The notes below the pieces were generated by a model that was not told where the DNA came from, ran no database searches, and saw only the letters and a list, made by a program, of their open reading frames with translations. The translations under genes were made by a program, and so were the position numbers. DNA of 64,000 nucleotides from an uncultured Bacilli bacterium (GTDB taxonomy: Bacteria > Bacillota_I > Bacilli_A > RF39 > UBA660), in NCBI GenBank assembly GCA_934148535.1, contig CAKPDF010000007.1, forward strand, positions 1 through 64,000. The letters are read 5' to 3'. Every line of letters starts with the position of its first letter. Positions within the stretch are counted from its first letter, which is position 1. Shown in pieces: positions 51,802 to 60,826 of the stretch.

Positions 51802-52983
51802 ATGAAAAAAATGATTTTGATTAAGTATGGAGAACTTACTACAAAAAAAGCTAATAGAAATTTATTTATTAATATTTTATATCAAAACATTAGAGAAATG
51901 TTAAAAAATTATGATGTAAAAATTATTAAAAATAGAGTTAGAATGTTTATTGAGGTAAATGATGATAATTATTTTGATGATGTTTTAAATATATTGAAAA
52001 AAATATTTGGTATTCATAGTATAGTTGTATGCTATCAAGTAAATACTAATATTGATAATATTAAAAATAATGTATTAGAGATAGCAAAAGATCTTTCTTT
52101 CAATACTTTTAAAGTTGAAACTAAAAGAAGTGATAAGAATTTTCCTATTAAAAGTATGGAATTTAATAATATTATTGGAGGATTATTGTTAAAGAATATG
52201 GATGATATTAAAGTTGATGTTCATAATCCTGATTATACTTTAAAAATAGAAATTAGGAATGATTACACTTATATTTATTCTAAAGAAATAGAAGGCGCTG
52301 GTGGATATCCAGTAGGTGTTGCAGGTAAAGGAATATTGATGTTATCTGGGGGAATAGATTCTCCTGTTGCTGGATATATGGCTATGAAAAGGGGAATAAA
52401 GATAGAGTGTTTATATTTTGAATCTCCACCACATACTTCAGAAATGGCTAAAAATAAAGTTAAAAAATTAGTTGAGAAGTTAAGCGAATATCAACCGAAT
52501 ATTAAACTTCATATTATTAATTTTACCAATATTCAAGAAAATATATATAAAAATATTAATCCTGAGTATATGATAACTATTATGAGAAGAATGATGTATA
52601 GAATAAGTGAAAAAGTAATTGATAAAAGAGGTGGGTTAGTTCTTATAAATGGTGAAAGTGTTGGACAAGTAGCGAGTCAAACATTAACTAGTATGAGAGT
52701 TATTAATAATGTTACTAATTATCCTGTTATTAGACCGGTTGCTTGTTTAGATAAGTTGGAGATTATTGAAATAAGTAAGCATATTGGTACATATGACATT
52801 TCTATATTACCATATGAAGATTGTTGTACTATCTTTTTGCCGAAACATCCTGTTATAAATCCAAGTTTAGAAAAAGCTTTATTATACGAGAGTATGTTTG
52901 ATTATAAAGCAATGATTGAAGAAGCAGTTGGCAGTATGGAAACAATAAATGTAAATTCTAATAATGATGAGTTTAATTTTTAA
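51802..52983 (+). CDS. thiI: tRNA 4-thiouridine synthetase ThiI
   Basis: A 393-residue ThiI: N-terminal ferredoxin-like and THUMP domains (ILIKYGELTTKKANRNLF; IKNRVRMFIEV; HNPDYTLKIEIRNDYTYIY), then the PP-loop ATPase MLSGGIDSPVAGYMAMKRG and NGESVGQVASQTL. It lacks the C-terminal rhodanese domain, so sulfur must come directly from a cysteine desulfurase, possibly the one at 10.3 kb. It makes s4U8 in tRNA and may serve thiazole synthesis. Usually a nifS gene lies upstream; here it does not. ATG 51787 is an alternative start. Confidence 0.95.
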   Translation: MKKMILIKYGELTTKKANRNLFINILYQNIREMLKNYDVKIIKNRVRMFIEVNDDNYFDDVLNILKKIFGIHSIVVCYQVNTNIDNIKNNVLEIAKDLSFNTFKVETKRSDKNFPIKSMEFNNIIGGLLLKNMDDIKVDVHNPDYTLKIEIRNDYTYIYSKEIEGAGGYPVGVAGKGILMLSGGIDSPVAGYMAMKRGIKIECLYFESPPHTSEMAKNKVKKLVEKLSEYQPNIKLHIINFTNIQENIYKNINPEYMITIMRRMMYRISEKVIDKRGGLVLINGESVGQVASQTLTSMRVINNVTNYPVIRPVACLDKLEIIEISKHIGTYDISILPYEDCCTIFLPKHPVINPSLEKALLYESMFDYKAMIEEAVGSMETINVNSNNDEFNF

Positions 52984-53056
52984 CAAAAATTACCATGTAA
53001 ATTAATGTATTAAATTTACAAATATTCACAACCTATAAGTGTAGGAGGTGAATGTA

Positions 53057-53269
53057 ATGACTAGCCAAAATAATAATAAAATGGTAGTTCCTGGTGCAAA
53101 GCAAGCTATCGAAAGAATGAAATATGAAATAGCTAATGAATTTGGTGTTAATTTAGGACCAGATGCTACAGCTAGAGCTAACGGATCTGTTGGTGGTGAA
53201 ATCACTAAGAGATTAGTTCAATTAGGACAAAATCAAATAAGTGGATCTAATTACAATTCAAATAAATAA
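53057..53269 (+). CDS. Alpha/beta-type small acid-soluble spore protein
   Basis: A 70-residue SASP that coats spore DNA and protects it. Diagnostic segments are MKYEIANEFGV (GPR protease site E-I/A region), NLGPDATARANGSVGGE and ITKRLVQLGQ. The N-terminus is Gln/Asn-rich. ATG 53057 follows AGGAGGTGA, a very strong site as expected for an abundant protein. Upstream, TGTAAATT/AAATTTACA (about 52996-53021) is an inverted repeat in the promoter region. This is the clearest proof in the window that the organism makes endospores. Confidence 0.95.
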   Translation: MTSQNNNKMVVPGAKQAIERMKYEIANEFGVNLGPDATARANGSVGGEITKRLVQLGQNQISGSNYNSNK

Positions 53270-53329
53270 GTATTAAACAGCATATATTAAATAAATGTTT
53301 TACTGTGTTATTAAAAATAGTTAAAAATT

Positions 53330-53371
53330 AATTGATACTTTGAATTTTATTCATTGTATCAATTTTTTTGT
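53330..53371 (+). terminator. Intrinsic terminator after the spore protein gene
   Basis: AATTGATAC (53330-53338) pairs with GTATCAATT (53356-53364), then a run of T. A TATAAT box for queA follows near 53454. Confidence 0.85.
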
Positions 53372-53482
53372 TTTTACTATTATAATTTTTAATTATTTTA
53401 ATTTTTAGTTTAAAATTAGATTTTTTTTGTTAAAAATAATCTTAATTATGTTATAATATAAAAGTTAAATGGGAGTGATTTT

Positions 53483-54544
53483 ATGAAAACAGATGATTTT
53501 GATTTTTATTTACCTGAAAACCTTATAGCGCAACATCCAATAGAAAAAAGAGACCATTCAAAATTAATGGTAGTAGATAAAAATACAGGAGAAATTAAAC
53601 ATGAGGTATTTTCTAATATCATTGATTATCTTCATAAAGGTGATGTTTTAGTATTAAACGATACAAAAGTAATACCAGCAAGATTATATGGAGTTAAAGA
53701 AGAAACTAAAGCAATGATAGAAGTTCTATTATTGAAAAATACTGATGGTGATACTTGGGAATGTTTAGTAAAACCAGCAAAAAGAGTAAAAATAGGAACA
53801 ATAGTAGATTTTGGTGATGGAGTATTAAAAGCAAAATGTATTAAAGTAGGAGAAGAAGGAATAAGAGAATTTGAATTTATATATGATGGAATATTTTATG
53901 AATTACTAGAAAAACTTGGTACAATGCCATTACCACCATATATAAAAGAAAAATTAGATGATCAAAGTAGATATCAAACAGTATATGCCAAGAACTTAGG
54001 TAGTGCTGCAGCTCCAACCGCAGGATTACATTTTACAAAAGAATTATTAAGCCAAATTGAAAAAAAAGGAATAACAATTTGTTACGTAACATTACATGTA
54101 GGATTAGGTACATTTAGACCTGTTAATGTTGAAGATGTAACAAAACATAAAATGCATGAAGAATTTTATAGAATGGATGATGAAACAGCAAAAATACTAA
54201 GTAAGGCTAAAGAAGCAGGATGTAGAATTATAGCAGTAGGAACCACTAGTACAAGAACATTAGAAACAATAATGACAAAATATGGAAAATTTACTAAATG
54301 TTCTGGATGGACAGACATATTTATTTATCCAGGTTATAAGTATAAAGCAATAGATTGTTTAATTACTAACTTTCATCTACCAAAATCAACATTAATAATG
54401 CTAGTAAGTGCATTTTCAAGCAAAGAGATAATCATGAATGCATACTCTAGTGCTGTAGAAAATAAATATAGATTTTTTTCATTCGGAGATGCTATGTTTT
54501 TAACAAATAATGAGAAAAAAGACGAAAAAATAGAAAAAAATTAA
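53483..54544 (+). CDS. queA: tRNA preQ1 ribosyltransferase-isomerase QueA
   Basis: A 353-residue QueA transferring the ribosyl part of SAM to preQ1 in tRNA to make epoxyqueuosine. Conserved parts: DFDFYLPENLIAQHPIEKRD, VLVLNDTKVIPARLYG, GTMPLPPYIK, AAPTAGLHFTKELL, HVGLGTFRPV and GTTSTRTLE. Complete length, with a short Lys-rich tail. Separate promoter. No tgt or preQ1 riboswitch is visible next to it. Confidence 0.96.
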   Translation: MKTDDFDFYLPENLIAQHPIEKRDHSKLMVVDKNTGEIKHEVFSNIIDYLHKGDVLVLNDTKVIPARLYGVKEETKAMIEVLLLKNTDGDTWECLVKPAKRVKIGTIVDFGDGVLKAKCIKVGEEGIREFEFIYDGIFYELLEKLGTMPLPPYIKEKLDDQSRYQTVYAKNLGSAAAPTAGLHFTKELLSQIEKKGITICYVTLHVGLGTFRPVNVEDVTKHKMHEEFYRMDDETAKILSKAKEAGCRIIAVGTTSTRTLETIMTKYGKFTKCSGWTDIFIYPGYKYKAIDCLITNFHLPKSTLIMLVSAFSSKEIIMNAYSSAVENKYRFFSFGDAMFLTNNEKKDEKIEKN

Positions 54545-54612
54545 AAAATTTCACAAAAAAAAAGGATTTTAAGAATTTATGTAGAATATTAATATTAGAG
54601 GGGCGATTTAAA

Positions 54613-56358
54613 ATGCCATATATAAGTACTGAAACGATTAACGAAATAAGAAATAAGACAGATATAGTAGAAGTAATTTCAAGATATGTACCCCTTACTA
54701 AAAGAGGTAACAACTACTTTGGAATTTGTCCTTTTCATGATGATCATAATCCAAGTATGAGTGTATCACCGGACAAGCAAATGTTTAAGTGCTTTGTATG
54801 TGAAAAAGGAGGCAATGTCTTTAATTTCGTATCGAGTTATGAACATATTTCTTTTAATGAGGCCGTAGCAATTTTAGGAAATAAATTAGGTTATAATATT
54901 AATACCAATTTTGCATTTGAGGCAAATAATAAAAATAAAGAAGAATACGAAATATATGAAATAGCAACAAAATTTTATCAAAACAACTTATACAGTAGTT
55001 TAGGAAAAAACGCAATGGAATATCTGCAAAAAAGAAAGTTAACCAAAGAAACAATAAAAAAATTTGAAATAGGACTTTCAATTAGCAGGCAACCATTAAC
55101 AAATTTTCTATTAAGAAAAAACTATAGTATCAATAAATTAGTAGACTTAGGCTTATCAAATACATTAGAAAATGATATTTTTGTTGATAGAATTATGGTG
55201 CCATTACAAGATCAAAATGGAAAAGTAATAGGATTTTCTGGTAGAGTATATCAGACGACAGATGATAGAAAATATATAAATAGTAAAGAAAGTGAATTAT
55301 TCAAAAAAAATCTATTACTATATAATTATCATAGGGCTCACGAAAAATTAAATAAAGAAGATTCAATAATTATCATGGAAGGATTTTTTGATGTAATAAG
55401 AGCAGATACAGTAGGAGTAACCAATTGTGTTGCAACAATGGGAACCGCACTTACCAAACAACATATAAGTATATTAAAGAAAATTACTAATAATATAATT
55501 CTATGTTTTGATGGAGATGAAGCTGGAGAAAAAGCAACAATAAGAGCAATTCCAATATTAGAAGAATCTGGAATAGTTCCCAAAATAATTAGACTAGAAG
55601 AAAAAGATCCTGATGAATATATCATTAAAAGAGGAGCCGAGGCTTTTAAGAATAAAGTAGAAAATCCAATAAGCGTACTAGAATTTAAAATGAAAATATT
55701 AAAGTCTAATAAAGATATGCAAAATATAGAAGATATAACAGCTTATTTGGAGGAAACATTAAAAGAAATTTCAAAAATAAATAACGAGATAGAAATAGAA
55801 TTAAATCTAAAAAAATTGTCTCAAGAATATAATGTGGAATATCTTACTTTAAAAAATAAAGTTATTGCATTTAGAAAGAAATTAGTACAAGTGCCTCAAA
55901 AAGCAAATCAAATTAAAGTAGTAAAAAAAGAATCAAAATATATTCAAGCGATAAACAACTTAATATTCTATATGTTAAAAGATTCACAAGTAATAAAAGA
56001 AGCAGAAGAAAAAGTAGTATATATAGAAAATAAAGAAAAGAAATTACTATTCAATGAAATAATATACTATTATCACAAATATGAATCATTTAATATAGCA
56101 GATTTTTTTACACACTTATCAAACAATGAGTTGTTATTAGGACAATGTGAGAAAATAACTTCAATGGATTTAAAAGAAAATTATAGTATTGAAGAAATTG
56201 AAGATTATATAAAAGTGATAAACGAAGAAGTAAAGCAAACAAAAATAAAAAAATTAGAAAATGACTTAAAAAATGAAATAGATCCATTAGTACAATTAAA
56301 AATATTAAATGAAATAGCAAATATAAAAGGAGTGAATAATTATGATAGATCAAATTAA
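54613..56358 (+). CDS. dnaG: DNA primase
   Basis: A 581-residue primase making RNA primers at the replication fork. N-terminal zinc domain CPFHDDHNPSMSV...KCFVCEKGGN; the catalytic RNA polymerase/TOPRIM domain has SRQPLTNFLL, VIGFSGRVY, IIMEGFFDVIRA (Glu) and LCFDGDEAGEKA (DxD); a helical helicase-binding C-terminal part follows. ATG after GAGGGGCG. The 3' end overlaps rpoD by 17 bases, keeping the macromolecular synthesis operon order, without rpsU. Confidence 0.96.
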   Translation: MPYISTETINEIRNKTDIVEVISRYVPLTKRGNNYFGICPFHDDHNPSMSVSPDKQMFKCFVCEKGGNVFNFVSSYEHISFNEAVAILGNKLGYNINTNFAFEANNKNKEEYEIYEIATKFYQNNLYSSLGKNAMEYLQKRKLTKETIKKFEIGLSISRQPLTNFLLRKNYSINKLVDLGLSNTLENDIFVDRIMVPLQDQNGKVIGFSGRVYQTTDDRKYINSKESELFKKNLLLYNYHRAHEKLNKEDSIIIMEGFFDVIRADTVGVTNCVATMGTALTKQHISILKKITNNIILCFDGDEAGEKATIRAIPILEESGIVPKIIRLEEKDPDEYIIKRGAEAFKNKVENPISVLEFKMKILKSNKDMQNIEDITAYLEETLKEISKINNEIEIELNLKKLSQEYNVEYLTLKNKVIAFRKKLVQVPQKANQIKVVKKESKYIQAINNLIFYMLKDSQVIKEAEEKVVYIENKEKKLLFNEIIYYYHKYESFNIADFFTHLSNNELLLGQCEKITSMDLKENYSIEEIEDYIKVINEEVKQTKIKKLENDLKNEIDPLVQLKILNEIANIKGVNNYDRSN

Positions 56359-57442
56359 AACTTTCGAAGAAAGAAAAGAACAAATAATTGCCAAAGGAAA
56401 AGAGAAAGGCTTCATTACTTATGAAGAGCTTGCTAATGAATTGAAAGGACTGGATCTAGACAGTGACTCATTAGATGATCTTTATAATTCATTAGTAGAA
56501 AACGGAATTGAAATAGTTACAGATGAATCACAAGTTGGTGAAGAGGTAGAAGAAGATGGCGGCGGAGATATAGAAGATATCTTAAAAGACAATACAATAG
56601 CAAAAGAACTAACAATAAATGATCCAGTAAGAATGTATTTAAAAGAAATAGGAAAAATAAGTCTATTATCATTAGAAGAAGAAACAAAATTATCAGAAAG
56701 AATTGCTGCTGGTGATGAAGAAGCAAAAAATATTTTAGCAGAATCCAATTTGCGTCTAGTAGTATCAATTGCTAAAAGATATGTAGGAAGAGGAATGCTA
56801 TTTCTTGATTTAATTCAGGAAGGTAACATTGGTTTAATGAAAGCAGTAGAAAAATTTGATGCCAATAAAGGATATAAATTTTCTACATATGCAACTTGGT
56901 GGATAAGACAAGCAATAACAAGAGCAATAGCAGATCAAGCAAGAACAATAAGAGTGCCAGTACATATGGTAGAAACTATCAACAAATTATCAAGATATCA
57001 AAGACAATTAACACTAGAATTAAACAGAGAACCTACAGATGAAGAATTAGCAAAGAAAATGGGAATGCCACTTGATAAAGTAAGGGAAGTAATAAAAATT
57101 GCTCAAGATCCAGTTTCATTAGAAACACCAATAGGTGAAGAAGATGATTCACATTTAGGTGACTTTGTTAAAGATGAAAGAAGTATGTCACCAGAGGAAT
57201 ATACTATTCATGAAATGTTAAAAGATGAAATATCAGATGTATTATTAACTCTAACAGAAAGAGAAGAACAAGTACTTAGATTAAGATTCGGATTAGATGA
57301 TGGTTCTTGTAAAACTTTAGAAGAAGTAGGTCAAATGTTCGGAGTAACAAGAGAAAGAATAAGACAAATAGAAGCAAAAGCATTAAGAAAATTAAGACAT
57401 CCATCTAGATCAAGAAAATTAAAGGATTTCTTAAATGATTAA
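56342..57442 (+). CDS. rpoD: Primary sigma factor RpoD/SigA
   Basis: A 366-residue primary sigma factor. Region 1.1 is short (FITYEELANELKGL), then an acidic linker, region 1.2 (DPVRMYLKEIGKISLLS), 2.1-2.4 (LRLVVSIAKRYVGRGMLFLD, GYKFSTYATWWIRQAITRAI), 3 (HMVETINKLSRYQRQL) and 4.2 (GVTRERIRQIEAKALRKLRH). The consensus -35/-10 promoters in this window fit its recognition residues. AAGGAG precedes the ATG; the gene overlaps dnaG and trmK, so all three are translationally linked. Confidence 0.98.
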   Translation: MIDQIKTFEERKEQIIAKGKEKGFITYEELANELKGLDLDSDSLDDLYNSLVENGIEIVTDESQVGEEVEEDGGGDIEDILKDNTIAKELTINDPVRMYLKEIGKISLLSLEEETKLSERIAAGDEEAKNILAESNLRLVVSIAKRYVGRGMLFLDLIQEGNIGLMKAVEKFDANKGYKFSTYATWWIRQAITRAIADQARTIRVPVHMVETINKLSRYQRQLTLELNREPTDEELAKKMGMPLDKVREVIKIAQDPVSLETPIGEEDDSHLGDFVKDERSMSPEEYTIHEMLKDEISDVLLTLTEREEQVLRLRFGLDDGSCKTLEEVGQMFGVTRERIRQIEAKALRKLRHPSRSRKLKDFLND

Positions 57443-58100
57443 ACTTTCAAAAAGGCTAGTCCAAGTAGCAGACTTTGTAAATGATGGTGCAAAAATAGTA
57501 GATATCGGCTGTGATCATGGATTAACAGATATTTATATATTACAAACTAAAAAAGATGTATCAATAATAGCAAGTGATATAAATGAAAAAGCTTTAAGTA
57601 ATGCAATAACAAATATTAAAAAATACAAACTAGAAAATAAAATATCTACAATCGTATCAGATGGATTAAGTGAAATAGATACAGATAATATAGATACAAT
57701 TATAATTTCTGGAATGGGAGCCCATACAATAGTAGGAATATTGCAAATAGGAAAATCAAAACTAAAAAATATTGACTCTATCATAATTCAAAGTAACAAT
57801 GATTTAGATTTTTTAAGAGAAAAAGTTACAAAATTAGGATATTACATAGAGGATGAAGCGTTAGTAAAAGAAAAAAAATTCATCTATACAGTAATAAAAT
57901 TTAAAAAAGGAACTAAACACTATAATAAAAAGCAACTATATTTTGGACCTGTACTTTTAGAAAAAAATGATATTATATTTAAAGAAAAGAATAAAATAGA
58001 TTTAGAAAAGTTAAAATTACTATATAAATTAATACCTAAATCACATTATAAACTAAAATTAAAAACTTACCTAAAAATAAAATTATATAATAAAATTTAA
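57435..58100 (+). CDS. trmK: tRNA adenine-22 N1-methyltransferase TrmK
   Basis: A 221-residue SAM-dependent methyltransferase. The Rossmann motif is IVDIGCDHGLTDIYI, followed by IASDINEKALSNA, ISGMGAHTIV and IIIQSNNDLDFLREKV, all characteristic of TrmK. It makes m1A22 in tRNA. The start overlaps rpoD by eight bases, the common Firmicute order. The Nif3/DUF34 gene that often follows is replaced by an unknown membrane-anchored protein. Confidence 0.93.
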   Translation: MIKLSKRLVQVADFVNDGAKIVDIGCDHGLTDIYILQTKKDVSIIASDINEKALSNAITNIKKYKLENKISTIVSDGLSEIDTDNIDTIIISGMGAHTIVGILQIGKSKLKNIDSIIIQSNNDLDFLREKVTKLGYYIEDEALVKEKKFIYTVIKFKKGTKHYNKKQLYFGPVLLEKNDIIFKEKNKIDLEKLKLLYKLIPKSHYKLKLKTYLKIKLYNKI

Positions 58101-58113
58101 AGGAATGATGTTT

Positions 58114-59043
58114 ATGAAAAAGAAAGATATTATCTTAATAAGTATCATCACAGTTTTAACAATAATAATAATTTTTTTAGTAGTACATATACTAACAACT
58201 AAAAATACAACTAATACAACAATAGAAGGGGAAGTATTAGCAAAAGGAAATGACTATATTTTACTAACTACAGATGATAGCACGGATTATATAATAAATA
58301 CAAAAGACACTGACTATTCAGAAGGAGATAAAATAAAAGTAGAAACAAAAAAAGTCTCTAAAAATAAAAGCCCTATAGAAGTAACTCCAGAGAAAATAAC
58401 TATTATAGAGAAAAAAGAAAATACCAAAATAGAAGATAATCAAAAAGACAAAATTACAGTGCCAACAGAAAATACCCAAGATAATCAAACAACTACTGAA
58501 GAAAATAATCAAAATAATCAAACATCAAATAATACTCAAACCATTCAATCTACCACTGAAGAAAATTATAGTGAAGATGATGTAGTCAATTATTTTAATG
58601 ATTTAGACAATAATCTAACAACCTATAGCGATAATGACGAGACATTAAAAAATAAAATAAAAACAAATTTTGTTAAATGTATAGATTTCATTTTTTATGG
58701 AAAAGAAATAGGTGGAAAAACATTTGCAGAATTAAGTAATAGTGCTAAAATTAAAATATTAAAAATAGCATTCTCCATTGATAGTAAAATTGACAGTAAA
58801 ATTCCAGGATATAAAGATACAATATCATCAGCATATCATAATATTAAAAGTAAGTTGGTAGAAAAATATTTAGAAACAACCACAAAAATTTGTGAAAGTG
58901 ACCAAGAACTATGTAAGAATGCCAAAGCAGGATTTCAAGATTTAAAAACTAATTTTGGAATAACTTGGGACATAATAAAATCTATAGCGGGAAAAGGGAC
59001 AACAAAGTTAAAAAATTGGTATGAAATATGGCGATATAAATAA
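58114..59043 (+). CDS. Membrane-anchored hypothetical protein with Thr/Asn/Gln linker
   Basis: A 309-residue protein: one N-terminal helix (~5-27, IILISIITVLTIIIIFLVVH), a small beta domain resembling an OB/SH3 strand set (IEGEVLAKGNDYILLTTDD), a disordered linker of ~45 residues rich in Thr, Asn and Gln (TTEENNQNNQTSNNTQTIQ), and a helical C-terminal domain with three Cys (two in CESDQELC). Extracellular with the linker acting as a wall spacer is likely. No family recognised. AAAGGA precedes ATG 58114; ATG 58105 directly abuts that site and is rejected. Confidence 0.72.
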   Translation: MKKKDIILISIITVLTIIIIFLVVHILTTKNTTNTTIEGEVLAKGNDYILLTTDDSTDYIINTKDTDYSEGDKIKVETKKVSKNKSPIEVTPEKITIIEKKENTKIEDNQKDKITVPTENTQDNQTTTEENNQNNQTSNNTQTIQSTTEENYSEDDVVNYFNDLDNNLTTYSDNDETLKNKIKTNFVKCIDFIFYGKEIGGKTFAELSNSAKIKILKIAFSIDSKIDSKIPGYKDTISSAYHNIKSKLVEKYLETTTKICESDQELCKNAKAGFQDLKTNFGITWDIIKSIAGKGTTKLKNWYEIWRYK

Positions 59044-59046
59044 AAT

Positions 59047-59075
59047 AAAGTACTTGAAAATGAGTGCTTTTTTTT
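59047..59075 (+). terminator. Intrinsic terminator ending the dnaG-rpoD-trmK unit
   Basis: AAAGTACT (59047-59054) pairs with AGTGCTTT (59063-59070, one G-U), followed by TTTTT. Confidence 0.8.
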
Positions 59076-59112
59076 GTATAATTATATAAAGAATAAGAAA
59101 GAGTTGATGTAT

Positions 59113-60675
59113 ATGGAAATAAGCAAAAAAGAAAGATTACAACAAATAATAAATGTATTAAAAGAAAATAAAATATTAGAGGGGCTTACTCCAGAAAAAC
59201 TAAGAATAATTTTAGAAAGTCTAGGTCCAACATTTATAAAAATAGGTCAAATAATGGCTTCTCGTAATGATTTACTAAAAGAAGACTATTGCGATGAACT
59301 AGCAAAATTAAGAAATAAAGTAAAACCAATGAATTATAATGAAGTAGAGCTTATTTTAAAAGAAGAGTACCTTGAAAAGTATGATGAAATATTTGCAAGT
59401 ATTGAAGAGCATCCAATAGGTTCTGCCTCTATAGCGCAAGTACATAGTGCAACCTTGAAAAATGGAGATAAAGTTGTAATCAAAGTTCAAAGACAGAATA
59501 TAAAAGAAAAAATGTATACGGATATAGAACTTTTAAAACAAGCAGTTAATATCTTACATTTAGAAAGTATTATTCATCATATAATCGATATCAATAGTTT
59601 TCTAGATGACATATATAAAAGTGCTTTAGAAGAGATGAATTTTAAACAAGAAGCAACATATATGGAAAAGTTCAGAAAAAATAATATTAATGTTCCATAT
59701 ATAAAAGTTCCAAAAGTATATACAAATTATGTAACATCAAATGTATTAATAATGGAAAAAATAGAAGGATTAGAAATTTTAGATACAGAAGCATTAAAGA
59801 AAAATGGTTATAATTTAAAAACAATATCAGAACTTTTAGCAAATTCCTATATTAAACAAGCAATATATGATGGCTTATTTCAAGCAGATCCACATCCTAA
59901 TAATTTCAAAATACAAGAAGATAAAATAGTATATCTAGATTTTGGCATGATGGGAAAAACTAGTGAGCAAGAAAGATACATACTAGAAGATTGCATTAAA
60001 AATATAGTAAAGGAAAACTATTATGAGATTGTAGATAATATAATTGCTCTATGTAATCAAAAAGAATATAATCATCAAAAACTAGAAACGGAAGTAAAAA
60101 TAATACTAGAAAAATATAGTAAGTCTTCATTAAATGAAATATCAGTAGTATCATTTTTTAACGATTTTTATGCTATGTTAAAAGATAATGATATAAAACT
60201 ACCAAAAGATATAACTATGTTAATTAGAGGAATAATTGTAATTGAAGGATTATTAAAAGAATTAAACCCTGAAATAAGTTTATTTGTAGTTTTAGCAAAT
60301 AAAGTAAAAGAAAGGGAAATAGAAAAGATAAAAAATGGTGAATATTTAAAAACAGCTATAAAGCAAACGGTAGCGACCACAGAAAATATGACAAAAATAC
60401 CAGAGGAAATTTTAAAAATCACTAGAAATATAAATAACGGAGAAGTAAAAGCTAAAGTAGAACTGCATAACTCAAATAAGCAAGTAGATAAAATAGAAAC
60501 AATGTTGCATCAATTAGTAATTGGATTATTGGATGTTGCGTTTGTAATAGGAGCAAGCTTGATGGCAAGAGATAGTAACGAATCCTTGAGAAATATCTAT
60601 TTATTTATTGCTTTAGTTTTATCAATATGGTTATTTATCAAAATGTATATAGATCATAAAACAAAAGGAATGTAA
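59113..60675 (+). CDS. ABC1/UbiB family atypical kinase
   Basis: A 520-residue ABC1 (AarF/UbiB) protein. The family's KxGQ motif appears as FIKIGQIMASRNDLL. The Ala-rich loop is PIGSASIAQVHSATL, the ATP lysine lies in VVIKVQRQNI, the catalytic region is QADPHPNNFKI and the metal motif is VYLDFGMMGK. Two C-terminal helices (~465-510) anchor it. UbiB proteins support isoprenoid-quinone synthesis or lipid homeostasis; with no quinone genes in view its role is open, and a link to the polyprenol-based wall pathways nearby is only conjecture. The true start may be ATG 59107 or 59113. Confidence 0.88.
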   Translation: MEISKKERLQQIINVLKENKILEGLTPEKLRIILESLGPTFIKIGQIMASRNDLLKEDYCDELAKLRNKVKPMNYNEVELILKEEYLEKYDEIFASIEEHPIGSASIAQVHSATLKNGDKVVIKVQRQNIKEKMYTDIELLKQAVNILHLESIIHHIIDINSFLDDIYKSALEEMNFKQEATYMEKFRKNNINVPYIKVPKVYTNYVTSNVLIMEKIEGLEILDTEALKKNGYNLKTISELLANSYIKQAIYDGLFQADPHPNNFKIQEDKIVYLDFGMMGKTSEQERYILEDCIKNIVKENYYEIVDNIIALCNQKEYNHQKLETEVKIILEKYSKSSLNEISVVSFFNDFYAMLKDNDIKLPKDITMLIRGIIVIEGLLKELNPEISLFVVLANKVKEREIEKIKNGEYLKTAIKQTVATTENMTKIPEEILKITRNINNGEVKAKVELHNSNKQVDKIETMLHQLVIGLLDVAFVIGASLMARDSNESLRNIYLFIALVLSIWLFIKMYIDHKTKGM

Positions 60676-60698
60676 TCTAATTATGTTCTTTTTTAGAT

Positions 60699-60727
60699 CC
60701 ACTTGTAGATAAGATAGAGACAAGTGG
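60699..60727 (+). terminator. Stem-loop between the ABC1 kinase gene and htpG
   Basis: CCACTTGT (60699-60706) pairs with ACAAGTGG (60720-60727), 13-nt loop, without a T run. It may stabilise the upstream mRNA end or be a factor-dependent stop. Confidence 0.45.
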
Positions 60728-60748
60728 TACTTCAAATAAATAAAAAAA

Positions 60749-60790
60749 TTAGCAATCAATATTGACAATTGCTAATCTAAGTGCTATTAT
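60749..60790 (+). promoter_or_regulatory. CIRCE-like operator overlapping the htpG promoter
   Basis: The inverted repeat TTAGCAATC (60749-60757), 9-bp spacer, AATTGCTAA (60767-60775) has the 9-9-9 layout of CIRCE (TTAGCACTC-N9-GAGTGCTAA), differing at one and two positions in the two arms. The promoter TTGACA (60762-60767), 17-bp spacer, TATTAT (60785-60790) overlaps its spacer and right arm, so bound HrcA would block RNA polymerase. Heat-shock control by HrcA is inferred; hrcA itself is not in the window. Confidence 0.78.
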
Positions 60791-60826
60791 TATCTTAGTT
60801 GGAAACAACAGAAAAGAGGAATAACA

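Noticed and set aside
53270..53482. dif recombination site at the codon-bias switch
   Set aside because: I could not find a sequence resembling the 28-bp Firmicute dif consensus by eye; the terminator and the queA promoter explain the visible structure.
56482..56768. Minus-strand open frames within rpoD
   Set aside because: Antisense shadows of the Glu/Asp-rich coding region of a universally conserved gene.
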